Source: Euperipatoides rowelli
Taxonomy: Eukaryota > Onychophora > Udeonychophora > Euonychophora > Peripatopsidae
DNA length: 11,865 nucleotides
Assembly (NCBI GenBank): GCA_003024985.2
Contig: PXIH01S0099968.1
Strand: one strand, 5' to 3'
Below are positions 1 to 8,449 of this stretch, piece after piece. The position numbers and the translations under genes are program-made. The first letter of the stretch is position 1. The number at the start of each line of letters is the position of its first letter. Below the pieces are notes generated by a model that was not told where the DNA came from, did not search any database, and saw only the letters and a list, made by a program, of their open reading frames with translations.

Positions 1-1616
1 AAGCCAAGTAATAAAATATTTAATATTTCAATAATTTCTAAGAATTTATTTCCCTTAGCAAATACATATCTAATAAGTTTTTTTTTTTAAAAAAAATAGA
101 GTATGACTATTGAATAGATTTATAGGCAAACGTGTTCTAAATGGGATGATTTTATTACTTACTGTTAATGAGGATTCTTTATTATCATCATATTTAGTTG
201 TATATCATGTGACAATGAAAATGACTGACACAGCTGCAAAAAAAAAAAAAATATTAACTTTGTATTTTTACTTTATAATGGGTCATGGTGGAAAATGTAC
301 TTCTTACAATGTATTGTGGTGAGAAAAGTTTGATCTAGATTATGTTATATAACACATTAAAATATCTATTTAATAATACTTAGCATAAAATTTAATTAAC
401 CAATTTGTTGAATTATGTGAATAGAAAATCATGAAATTTTGAAAGATTGTTTTAAAGAGACTAACAACATTAATATGAGAACCATTATAACTGATAGTGA
501 TGGTTAGTTTATTTTTAACATTTAATACAGTATTAGCAACATTGTAAAAACATACATGACATATATTAAATATATTAAAATAAGTAATAGCACTGTGAAG
601 ATTCCACTAATTATTAATAAAATACAATGAAATTAAATCATTTAAAACAACATTACTAGTAAAATGTAAATACACAGGTGATATTATTTTAAAAATATCA
701 ATTTTTCCTTAGATAATTGAGATTGTAATATTTCCTATGTATTTTATTTTATGATGTAGGCTACACGTTACATTAATTTTTATTTACTTTTTCAATTATG
801 CTACATTTAACTTATTAATCAATAAACTATGAAAAAGTAAATTGAATGTTGAACAATTTATTGTATAAATTGTACTTTAATGGTGTTTAAATTATATTTG
901 AAAATTGGATGAAATTACTTAACTGGTTTGGGGGTTCATTTAAACTATTAAACCAATTGAAATGGACCTTCACCTCTAAAAAAAAAAGTTTATTATCTTG
1001 GGGCAGATTGTATTAATAGATTATAAACTCGATATCTTTACCTTTTTACTTCTTTAAGGAAATGCTCTTTAAATTAAGATAATTTAATAATTTCGGAAAA
1101 TGTAATTGCCTGGGAAATGTGTATATTATAATTTACAACAATGGACAATTTATTCCTCCAGTCAGCTAGGGGAGATATTTTTTTTTAAAATAAAAATACA
1201 CTCAAAAATAATTTAACTTTTTTGGTGTATAACAAATTAACATTTCAAATATTATTATAGTTAAATTATATTTCGAAACCATAATATTTGATACAATATT
1301 AAAACTACATTAGTGTGTTTATTTAAACAATTTTATTTGTTTATATAAATTAAAATTTAGTGAACTTTTCAAAAAAATTAATAACATTATTTTCTTTTCC
1401 ACATTGCAAAACATTCCTGATATTCTTAAATCATGACATCATAAATCATGATAGAATTGAAATAATTTATCATTACCAATACTTAAAAATTCTAAAGTGA
1501 TATCTGATTAGTGATTATGAAAATTCCCCAGTGATTATATCATAACTGTCATGACATTAAATCCTTAGATTATGACGTTTTTTGCATTAATTCTAAGTGA
1601 TGATGATTTCTAATAT
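1..1616. other. AT-rich DNA without recognisable gene
   Basis: I see no supported gene in this stretch. It contains homopolymer runs (T11 followed by A8 at 78-96, A14 near 238-251) and short open frames that look like chance. The part around 1430-1600 repeats variants of ATCATGACAT and GTGATTATGA, which may be a worn repeat, but I could not define a unit or ends. No host exon, RNA gene or transposon protein was recognised. Confidence 0.5.
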
Positions 1617-1960
1617 ATTATTTGTTGCCATCGGCAATGACCGTGACATTACAGATCGCCTAACAAATAATTAGAACTTTAAAATGTTTTCACACAGCTG
1701 TGGCTTGAAAATCAGATATCAAAAGCGCAATGACAGATGCTTAATGCCTGCAATCTCGGCTGTTTCATTGGCAAACAACCTAAAAGCATTGGGCTGCCTT
1801 AACGTCTTTAACTATTTGATACATATTACAAATTTTCCAGCAGTTTTGATATTGTTTGTAATTAAGGACTATGGAGCTACTGTTAGGTTTGGCTCATGGT
1901 ACGGGCTACAGGATAACTAACTGGAGAGTCAGGAACTGAATGTGCCGACCAGTTATCATG
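1617..1960 (+). other. Unassigned GC-richer block with a 78-codon open frame
   Basis: This block is visibly less AT-rich than its surroundings. It opens with a 10-bp inverted repeat (ATTATTTGTT at 1617-1626, AACAAATAAT at 1662-1671) enclosing a small TTGCC/GGCAA stem. An open frame follows at 1684-1920. Its predicted product has a hydrophobic middle (around residues 38-62) and resembles no family I know. The start ATG lies in TTTTCACACAG, which looks like a splice acceptor, so a worn exon is possible. The frame ends in TAA with no obvious donor nearby. It could equally be an old repeat fragment or a chance frame. No function is proposed. Confidence 0.18.
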
Positions 1961-3231
1961 TAAATTATAAATGTACAATTATAAAAATTAAAACATGATA
2001 CAATAAAATATTACGGCATAATTTTTATCACGCCCTGCTTTCCATTAAAGTTCACTAGTCATAATGAGCAAAAAAATCTTCCTGTTTGGCTGTTAATTGC
2101 CAATGGGATGTGTGATTCTAATTTTTTTTGTATATTTAAAGTCATTGTAGCCTTAAAATTTAATCAATCATGAAGTGTTTTACAGTATTTAAATTAGAAT
2201 AAACAGGTTTTAAATGGTAAAAACAGTTTTCTAAATTGGATATTAAGTAATATGTAAAAATAATAATAATAAAACATTTTAATTTTAAAAATTTTAATTG
2301 AAAAATTAGTATGCTTATTTTTTTGGCTATAAATATTTTTATTCATATTAAGCATTAAAACTACTTAAATTTGATATATTGCACAATATTATAACTCAAA
2401 TACAATGGCCCATAGAAGATAAATAACACCTCCATACAAAATAAAAGAAATTTTTTAAAAAAACCTTGACTTTTAAAGTTAACATCTTAAATAAAAAAAA
2501 TAATCATATAAAATCAGCCATTTAAGCTAGAACCTTTTAAAATGGTTTGTTAAAATATTAATTAAATGTAATCTTATTTCATAATAATGATTCAAGTGAT
2601 AACTGTATCAAATGATCTGGAAATGAAATTAAACTTTGACTTATGGATTAATCAATAATTGAGCAGAACAAAAAAAAAATCAGTTTCATATGGATTTTTT
2701 AGTACTTGAGCCCTATTAGGTTAAATTTTTTTTGATAATAATGATACCGCATTTACTGATGTGAAATGTAGTTAAAGTCTTAAACAAAAAAGTTATTAAA
2801 AAAAATACAGGAAAAAATTCTGCTAAATTAGGTGTTATCGAAAATCATAAAATACTTTGTACTTAGTTTTATCATCTCCGTATGATTATTCTTGCTGTCA
2901 CTTAATTAAATCGTGATGGGAATGTTAGCAGATTCTTTCAACAAAATCTGTGAATGTCCTGCTTGAATGCATTGTATTTTGATGTTTCAATGTAATAAGG
3001 GCAATAATATTTTGAAAATAAATAAAGATTCTACCAAACATTAATTAAGGTCAACACAGTCTACTTTGCCCCGGGAGCCTATGAGATCTCAAATCATTTA
3101 AATCAAGATTATTAGCACAAAATTGAATATGAAATTGAATATTTATATTGTACATTTTTCATCAAAATGCAATGGTCTTGAATGTCAAGATCTTATCAAC
3201 ATTTCCTGTCTTCTACAAGCCAGCCATTTTG
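1961..3231. other. AT-rich DNA, nothing assignable
   Basis: This stretch holds poly-A and poly-T runs and no open frame of note on either strand. A slightly GC-richer piece near 3060-3100 (with CCCGGG) carries no motif that I can name. I found no terminal repeats, tRNA-like boxes or transposon protein motifs here. Confidence 0.5.
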
Positions 3232-3295
3232 CTGTCAACAGAGCCACTTAATTGCATATTAATTTATTCTGTTTATTCTGTATTGCAGTTTGACA

Positions 3296-3319
3296 GCTTA
3301 TATTAAAATTATTCAGTGA
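3296..3319 (+). repeat. Loop repeat, copy 1 (24 bp)
   Basis: This 24-bp sequence starts GCTTATATTAAAATT and forms most of the loop between arms A and A'. The same sequence with one mismatch (A to C) recurs at 3426-3449 in the loop between B and B'. Because loop and flanks recur together, the two hairpins probably derive from one ancestral hairpin unit and did not arise independently. Confidence 0.85.
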
Positions 3320-3425
3320 TGACGTCAAACTGCAATACAGAATAAGCAGAATAGATTAACATGCAATTAAGTGGCTCTGTTGACAGTAAAACGCTATTCA
3401 TCTGTACAATTTTTTCAGTAACTTG

Positions 3426-3449
3426 GCTTATATTAAAATTCTTCAGTGA
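3426..3449 (+). repeat. Loop repeat, copy 2 (24 bp)
   Basis: This is the second copy of the loop sequence at 3296-3319, exactly 130 bp downstream, in the same orientation, with 23 of 24 bases matching. It forms the loop of the larger hairpin A'B / B'A''. Confidence 0.85.
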
Positions 3450-3607
3450 CTGATAAATTGTACAGACGAATAGCCGTTTCACTGTCAACAGAGCCACTTA
3501 ATTGCAAGTTAATTTATACTGCTAATTATGTATTGCAGGTACGTAGGAATACATAATTTTTTTTTTCCTTTTTTCTTTTGTCATTTTTTATTGTTATATA
3601 AATTGTG

Positions 3608-4502
3608 ATGAATTCACCGGGTTTGCAATCTCAAAAGTCACAAAAATATGTGTGTCCACACTGTAGAATTAAGGTGGTCAGAAATGACAATGCAATTAAA
3701 TGTGATAAATGTTTTTTTTTGGCAACATATTATATGTATAAACATTACCCTGGAGGATTATAAATTGTTGCAAAAGAATAAAGCTCTGTGGTTATGTCCG
3801 AGTTGTGATATTGCTAATTTTGACCCATCCATTAAAGCTTATATGGACCATCTAGTAGATAAACTATCAACGAAACTAGGTGAAATAATTGAGATAGTAA
3901 TGAAAACATTATCTAGAGAATAGATCATTAGGATTCCCTTATAAATACCACTCAAAAACAAGTTCAAAAAATACAGTGGAAATAAAGCAAGTAAAAGATT
4001 CACTTGATAGAATGGAATTACACAGTCACGACAAGTACAAACTAATAGTGTTACTCTCGATAAGAACCATTTTAGAGATAGTATGAATCAGTACAAACAA
4101 TCTTTTAATACCATTGTTTTTGGTTTAGATAATGGGCTGAATATTAATATTGATAAAATACTTAATTTATTTAAATTAACAGATAATTCAGGAATTTCAA
4201 ACTATAGGTGTATTGTAAAGGAGGATCAATTGGATAGACAGGTCTTAATTACCGTTACATCTGTATTTTGTAAATGGCAAGTTTTTAATAAAAGAAGACT
4301 ATTAATTGATAACATTACAGGACAAGGTATATTATTTATTTCTTTAGACAAAAGTAAAGCACTGAGAGACTTTGACAAGAAATTATACACTGAATTAAAA
4401 TTGCGAAAAAAAAATGACGAAAATGTTTTTATTAAAGGTGGGCATGTTGTATCACATGATACTACTGATCAACTACAGAGTGCAGAGATGATTAATGAAT
4501 AA
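3608..4502 (+). pseudogene. LINE ORF1 remnant: PHD finger, coiled coil, RRM-like domain
   Basis: ORF1 proteins bind the element's RNA and help assemble the retrotransposition particle. The ATG at 3608 opens the frame with the first two zinc pairs: Cys codons at 3653, 3662, 3704 and 3710. The frame then shifts inside a T9 run (3712-3720). The next frame supplies His (3726) and Cys (3735), then CPSC (3795-3806). The spacing C-x2-C, C-x2-C-x4-H-x2-C, C-x2-C is a complete PHD (C4HC3) pattern. The part from 3921 to 4080 has stops and frame changes but reads as a polar, coiled-coil-like linker. The part from 4083 to 4502 contains NTIVFGL and, later, a Lys/Arg/Glu-rich stretch ending IKGGHVV, as in the RRM-like tails of LINE ORF1 proteins. 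The frame stops at 4500-4502, just before ORF2. It is broken and not expected to be functional. Confidence 0.8.
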
Positions 4503-7220
4503 TAGCGTTGTCTTTATTTAATAAGACTGATGAGGTCAAGATAATAATTTTAGATAAAAAAAAACGATTTTTTTTTTGTATTTCGGAGATGTGGTTCACT
4601 AGTGAAAAACAATTTGATTTAATTCAAATTCCTGGATACTCGGTGTTCTGATCGATTAGAGGTCATAATAAAAAAGGAGGGGGCTTATTAGTAATTTATA
4701 GAAATAATATTGAATTGACTCTGATTGATCTGGACACCGAAGCCATGGAATTTATTTAGTTTAGTATAAAATATAATGGTTGGTTTCTTTGTTCTACAGA
4801 CCTACACAGAATAATATAGATTTAAATTGTAAATTTATTGAATGTTTAAAAATTGATCATGATTACTATGTTAAAAATAAAATTGATTATTTGTTAATGA
4901 TGGGTGATGCTTATTCCCCCGAGAATGACTTGGTGAAAATGAAATGTTTCCAGTTTTGCCAATTTTTTTGTGAATTAATTGATTTAGTACAGCCTAGATT
5001 AATGTTCCAAATAGTTAGAACCGATACTCGATTTAAAGGGGGGAAATCCTTATTAGACATTATTATGATAAATTAATCGATGTTGGTATCCGATGTATTT
5101 TTTTTTACTACCCATCCTGAAAAGTGATCATGTGGTTATTCAGTGCCAGTTGTTTGGTTCTGATCATACTCTAATAGAAAAACCACTAATATATTATATT
5201 GATTATTGTTCAACTAGAATTGAAGAATTTAAAATTGAATTGTCTGATTTGTGTGTTAATATGTGTGAGTCTAATGATGAATTAGCATTGCGTTATGATA
5301 TAAGAATGCAAACTATGATTGAGGCATTTCTCCCTAAATGTTGTTTTAAATACTTTAAAACATGTTAGCCATGATGGTTGGATAGATAACTGTTGACATT
5401 GAAGAGAAGGAAAGCTCATTACTTTCGAATATATAAGAAAAAGAAGACATTGATTAGCTTTATTGATTATAAAAGGATTAGAATTCAGGTGGTTTTTCAA
5501 ACTCAAAGAAATAAAATTAGTTATACACAATCTCAACGTGATCGTATTAAAAGAGATAAATCACAGAGTTATAATATGTACAGAGAGTCTAAGGGAAACA
5601 AAACAGAAAATATTGTATATATTATTGTTGATGGAAAAATAATAAATGATCCTTATCAAATTGTAAATATTTTTAGCAATCATTATGCTAAAAATATTGG
5701 TAGTGACCTCGTTTCTATGCCTTCTTTGTTTAGAGATGTTGATAGCTTCTTATTGGATGGTTGTGATTTACAGGTGGTGTCTGATATTATTAGAAAATTG
5801 AGGAAATCATTAATTACAGGTACTGATAGGGTTCCTAATATTCTGATTACTCAGTTTTTACCTGAATTTGCTAGTATTATATTAAAACTTTAGATTACCG
5901 GTGTCTTCTGGAATTATTCCTAAAGATTAGAAGTTAACAATTATTTAACCAATTTATAAAAAGAGAAATCACAGTGATTACAGAAATTTATAGACCAATA
6001 AGCATCATGAATAATATAATGAAGATAATGGAGAAAATTGTATTGTTTTTGTTGTACTCTTATATTAACAAAAATTTAAGTCAGTATCAACATGGCTTTC
6101 ATCGTGACTTTTCCAGGGAAACATGTTTGTTATCATGTTATAATAGGTGTTCACTTTTTGCGAGATCAGAGAAATAAAATTGCGATTATATTCTTTGATC
6201 TTACGAATGCATTTGACACAGTTTAAATTGTTAAGCTTATTGTAAAAATGAAAAATATGGGAATTCCTCAGGTACTATGTAGATGGATCTATGCGTTTTT
6301 AATTGATCGCCCTATGTACACTTAAAATTGGAGATACTATTTCAAGCATTTCCCATAGTAATCACGGATTGCCTCAAGGTGCAGTTTTATTTAATTTATA
6401 TTTGGCTGGCCTTTTTAATTATGAATTTAATAATATAATCAGATATGCTGATGATTTGAAAATATTTACAGTTGTGAATTAAGAAAGAGATGTCAAAATA
6501 ATGAAATCTGACGTGAATTACTTTGTGGCATAGATGGAGGGAAATTGTTTGATTATAAATAAGGAAAAAATTAAATGTATGAAGTTGGGACGTTTTATAG
6601 TGAAACCTTGTTTTTATATTGACGACAAGTCTATAGAAATATTTCTTTTTTTTCATGATTTGTTTTTTTTTCTGATCATGTAAATTATTACTGAATAAGT
6701 TATATAGTAAACTCTACATGTTAAAGAGTGTTTTTTCTGTTTTAGATCTTCAAACATTTGTCTTTATATATAAATCCTATCTCCAGCTTATTATGGATTA
6801 TTGTTTTGTTACATATTTTATGAGCAATGTAGATGATCAAAAAAAAACTGGAAGGATTTTTTAGAAAGACCTCTAAAACAATAAGTGAACTTAGTAGTTT
6901 TCATTATGAAACTAGAAAGAAAATTTTAATAGACCATGGTATATTCCCTCCCTAAATGCGTAAGATTCAGGTGACCTTAATTTGTGTTTAAGAGGATAAT
7001 AATATATAATGACTATATGCATTTTTTAAACCTTTTTTATCCTCCAATAGAGGTCATTACTTTTAGACTTGTAAAAGAAAAATGTAACTTATATTTAAGA
7101 AAATCATTTTTGATTAATCGGGTGATTGATTTATGGAATGGTTTGCCTGATTTTGTAATATATTCATCATCTATTAATTGTTTTAAGAATAATTTGAATT
7201 ATTTTTTGATGGAATTTTAA
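4502..7220 (+). pseudogene. LINE ORF2 remnant: endonuclease, reverse transcriptase, C-terminal domain
   Basis: ORF2 proteins nick genomic DNA and copy the element RNA at the nick. The endonuclease begins close to the ORF1 stop. It shows CISEMW (4577-4594, catalytic Glu kept), a KGGG motif near 4670, YRPT after a frameshift near 4790, GDAY where GDFN is usual (4903-4914), and SDH (5123-5131). Stops at 4649 (TGA) and 4757 (TAG), and a frame change near 5080, break it. A linker with stops at 5366-5390 leads to an open stretch at 5393-5893. The reverse transcriptase has YRPISI (5989-6006), QHGF (6088-6099), FDLTNAFD with its Asp (from 6194), GLPQG (6366-6380) and YADD (6444-6455), spread over three frames. 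The C-terminal part includes an open stretch at 6984-7220 with LWNGLPDFV (around 7131-7157). It is clearly dead, although most catalytic motifs remain readable. Confidence 0.9.
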
Positions 7221-7543
7221 GAAGATTTTTCTATTTTACGACTAGTGAATGTCTATTTTAAAGAGATTTTTTGTGTTGATGTATTGGATATAAAAGCTTG
7301 TCTTACTGTACCTTTATTGTTTAAAATTAAAATTAAATTAATAAACTTTTTATTTTTCATAAAGAATCTAACTTGTTTTACATTTGTAACAATTTCGGAG
7401 AATCTGAAGTATCTAGTACAAGAGTTAATTTAATAGAAGACTTGGATCTGATTTTTAAATTATTTGTGCATTTATTCCAATCTAGCAGTTCTTTAGTACT
7501 ACTTTCATCTATCCAATCTTTTCTAGGAACATTTTGAAAATAA
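7221..7543 (+). other. Probable LINE 3' region
   Basis: This stretch follows the ORF2 stop and has no coding signal I can name. It contains a short run of TTAAAA/TTAAA repeats at 7320-7345, the kind of simple repeat often found at the tail of CR1-like LINEs, so the element may end there. The remainder up to the SINE is AT-rich and unassigned. Confidence 0.35.
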
Positions 7544-7554
7544 TTAAATTATTT
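7544..7554 (+). repeat. Target-site duplication of SINE, left copy
   Basis: TTAAATTATTT lies directly before the GC-richer SINE head and is repeated exactly at 7873-7883 just after the A tail. A perfect 11-bp match at these two places fits target-primed insertion. The sequence is AT-only, so chance is less improbable than the length alone suggests. Confidence 0.6.
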
Positions 7555-7566
7555 GTCCCGTCCTTG

Positions 7567-7578
7567 TGGCGCCATCTG
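7567..7578 (+). promoter_or_regulatory. Pol III A-box-like sequence
   Basis: TGGCGCCATCTG followed by TTTAGTGC resembles the A box and D-arm of tRNA-derived SINE heads (TGGCnnAnTGG, then TTAGTGC). It is an imperfect match, proposed because of its place in the SINE candidate. Confidence 0.4.
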
Positions 7579-7593
7579 TTTAGTGCAGATTGT

Positions 7594-7629
7594 ATAAGCT
7601 GGGATGACGACATAAGCTGAGATGTTTCC
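7594..7629 (+). repeat. 18-bp tandem duplication inside the SINE head
   Basis: ATAAGCTGGGATG at 7594 and ATAAGCTGAGATG at 7612 differ at one of 13 bases and start 18 bp apart. The duplication lies between the A-box-like and B-box-like sequences and accounts for most of their excess spacing. Confidence 0.6.
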
Positions 7630-7630
7630 A

Positions 7631-7642
7631 GGTTCACGTCTC
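7631..7642 (+). promoter_or_regulatory. Pol III B-box-like sequence
   Basis: GGTTCACGTCTC matches the GGTTC core of the tRNA B box (GGTTCGAnnCC) but departs from it afterwards. It sits downstream of the A-box-like sequence, in the correct order and orientation. Confidence 0.4.
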
Positions 7643-7778
7643 AGTCGAAGCAATTATTGAAAGGTTTTTTTTCCTGTCTACCAATACCTTGCAAGGGTTT
7701 TTACACAGTACGCTGCCTCACCGTAAGAACCATAGTTAGTTTAAAGACATAGTATCCAAAATAATAGTGAAAAGATAG

Positions 7779-7798
7779 AATGCATCAATTGATGCATT
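7779..7798. repeat. Perfect 20-bp palindrome
   Basis: AATGCATCAATTGATGCATT is identical to its own reverse complement. It lies in the 3' half of the SINE candidate, immediately before a second, larger hairpin. Confidence 0.95.
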
Positions 7799-7814
7799 GC
7801 CTCTCCAAGAAAAG

Positions 7815-7850
7815 AATAAATCTCTTCTCCCTTTGGAGAGGAGATTTATT
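7815..7850 (+). repeat. Strong hairpin near the SINE 3' end (16-bp arms, 4-nt loop)
   Basis: The left arm (7815-7830) and right arm (7835-7850) are reverse complements except for one T/G wobble, around a CTTT loop. CCTCTCCAA at 7800-7808 is also an exact complement of TTGGAGAGG at 7833-7841, so a competing 9-bp helix is possible. A stem-loop close to an A tail is known as a reverse transcriptase recognition feature in some LINE/SINE pairs. That role here is inference. Confidence 0.9.
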
Positions 7851-7872
7851 TATATATTTAAAAAAAAAATTG

Positions 7873-7883
7873 TTAAATTATTT
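7873..7883 (+). repeat. Target-site duplication of SINE, right copy
   Basis: TTAAATTATTT is identical to 7544-7554 and lies three bases after the A tail of the SINE candidate. Confidence 0.6.
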
Positions 7884-8441
7884 CTTCACTGTCACATTTT
7901 GAACCCTAAAATGACAAATTGTAGATGAAAATTAATAAATTGTAGCTAAAAAATTAGATCAAGTTTTTCAAGTTTCTATTCTAATGTACTAAATAATTAT
8001 AAAGTCTTTGAGTTTATTAGTAATTGAAGGTGCATCCATCATAACATACAGTAACTATTCATATTTAGATACCAGATTATTGCCAAGCTGTAGATGGTAA
8101 CATAATTATTATTTTAAAATCATCAATTGTTAGTTGTTTGCACATTTATTACTATGTTTTGCTAATCTTATGAGAATTTTACTTCTGCAATGTGAAAATT
8201 TAAGTGCAGTAATTAAATTATGCCAAAGATTTCATTTACAGTACATATTTAGAAGATTTTTTTTTTTCAAATCGCAAATTTGGATATTTCTCTAATCTAA
8301 ATGAGCAAATCATGCCAAATATTTAAAATATATGGATTTTTTTTATAGTTTGGAGGTAAATTAGATGTGCTAAAAAATTATAGCAATTTTAGTGAATTTT
8401 TTTTTTTTTCATTATGAATACACATCCAGTTTTTAGCGCTG
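7884..8441. other. AT-rich DNA without recognisable gene
   Basis: Long T runs (near 8262 and 8399-8409) and short open frames only. No motif, transposon end or RNA gene was recognised between the SINE and the hAT element. Confidence 0.5.
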
Positions 8442-8449
8442 TTTTAGAG
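8442..8449. repeat. hAT target-site duplication, left copy
   Basis: TTTTAGAG directly precedes the left terminal inverted repeat and recurs exactly at 8892-8899 after the right one. Eight bp is the duplication length typical of the hAT superfamily. Confidence 0.85.

Larger units (their letters stand above)
3232..3538. repeat. Three-arm foldback repeat (A, inverted A', direct A'')
   Basis: Arm A (3232-3294, starting CTGTCAACAGAGCCAC) is repeated in inverted orientation as A' (3324-3386); 60 of 63 positions match. It appears again in direct orientation as A'' (3482-3538), with about 51 of 57 matching. A second inverted pair lies between A' and A'': B at 3388-3422 and B' at 3449-3479, alignable with single-base gaps. 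A' can therefore pair with A around a 29-nt loop, or A'B can pair with B'A'' around a roughly 26-nt loop. The two loops carry the same 24-bp sequence in the same orientation. This could be a foldback or MITE-type transposon plus a rearranged second copy, or part of the 5' region of the LINE that follows. No target-site duplication was found, so the true ends are uncertain. Confidence 0.85.
3608..7220 (+). mobile_element. Degenerate non-LTR retrotransposon (LINE), CR1/Jockey-like
   Basis: The order of domains is that of a two-ORF LINE: ORF1 with a PHD finger and RRM-like tail, then ORF2 with an AP-type endonuclease, a reverse transcriptase with YADD, and a C-terminal block containing WNGLP. 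A PHD finger in ORF1 and this C-terminal block point to the CR1/Jockey superfamily; the exact clade would need a phylogeny. The reading frame changes several times and contains many stops, so the copy cannot make either protein. The coordinates cover the coding part. The 5' end may lie upstream, between 3540 and 3608, where there is a T-rich stretch. The 3' UTR probably continues past 7220, perhaps to the TTAAAA-type repeats near 7320-7345 or to the SINE at 7555. No flanking target-site duplication was found. Confidence 0.9.
7555..7872 (+). mobile_element. Candidate tRNA-derived SINE
   Basis: This block of about 318 bp is clearly less AT-rich than its surroundings and is flanked by exact 11-bp direct repeats. 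Its head has TGGCGCCATCTG at 7567-7578 with TTTAGTGC after it, like a pol III A box and D-arm. GGTTCACGTCTC at 7631-7642 resembles a B box. The 64-nt distance between the boxes is about 20 nt too long for a tRNA. However, ATAAGCTGGGATG (7594-7606) and ATAAGCTGAGATG (7612-7624) form an 18-bp duplication between them, and without it the spacing is close to tRNA-like. The 3' part holds a 20-bp palindrome and a 16-bp-arm hairpin, then an A tail (7860-7869). SINEs make no protein and use a LINE's reverse transcriptase. The alternative is the 3' tail of a LINE. The family is not identified. Confidence 0.55.

Noticed and set aside
110-322. 70-codon open frame on the plus strand
   Set aside because: Low-complexity product with a poly-Lys run from the A14 tract; no family resemblance. 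A frame of this size is expected by chance, and nothing around it suggests a gene.
1430-1600. Possible tandem or inverted repeat of ATCATGACAT-like words
   Set aside because: Copies are irregular in spacing and orientation and no unit could be defined.
1625-1637. TTGCC/GGCAA mini-hairpin
   Set aside because: A 5-bp stem with a 3-nt loop is too short to support an RNA gene or terminator.
3309-3497. 62-codon minus-strand open frame across the foldback
   Set aside because: It is explained by the inverted arms and loop of the repeat; no domain and no independent support.
3232-3538. CRISPR-like array reading of the repeated arms
   Set aside because: Arms alternate in orientation, only three copies exist, and the loops are repeats of each other and not unique spacers. 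The DNA is also plainly of eukaryotic transposon type.
3577-3592. ATTGTTA near 3587 as a target-site duplication partner of the sequence after 7868
   Set aside because: Only 7 bp match in AT-rich DNA, and the SINE duplication explains the right-hand sequence better.
5282-5536. 84-codon minus-strand open frame
   Set aside because: Antisense shadow of LINE ORF2, which has clear sense-strand motifs on both sides.
6396-6656. 86-codon minus-strand open frame
   Set aside because: Antisense shadow over the reverse transcriptase YADD region.
7245-7433. 62-codon open frame downstream of LINE ORF2
   Set aside because: Hydrophobic, AT-driven composition after the recognised C-terminal end of ORF2. 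It crosses the TTAAAA repeats and matches no LINE domain.
7916-7957. Two adjacent 21-bp units starting AAATTGTAG
   Set aside because: Only about 16 of 21 bases match and the remainder is A-rich; not enough to call a tandem repeat.
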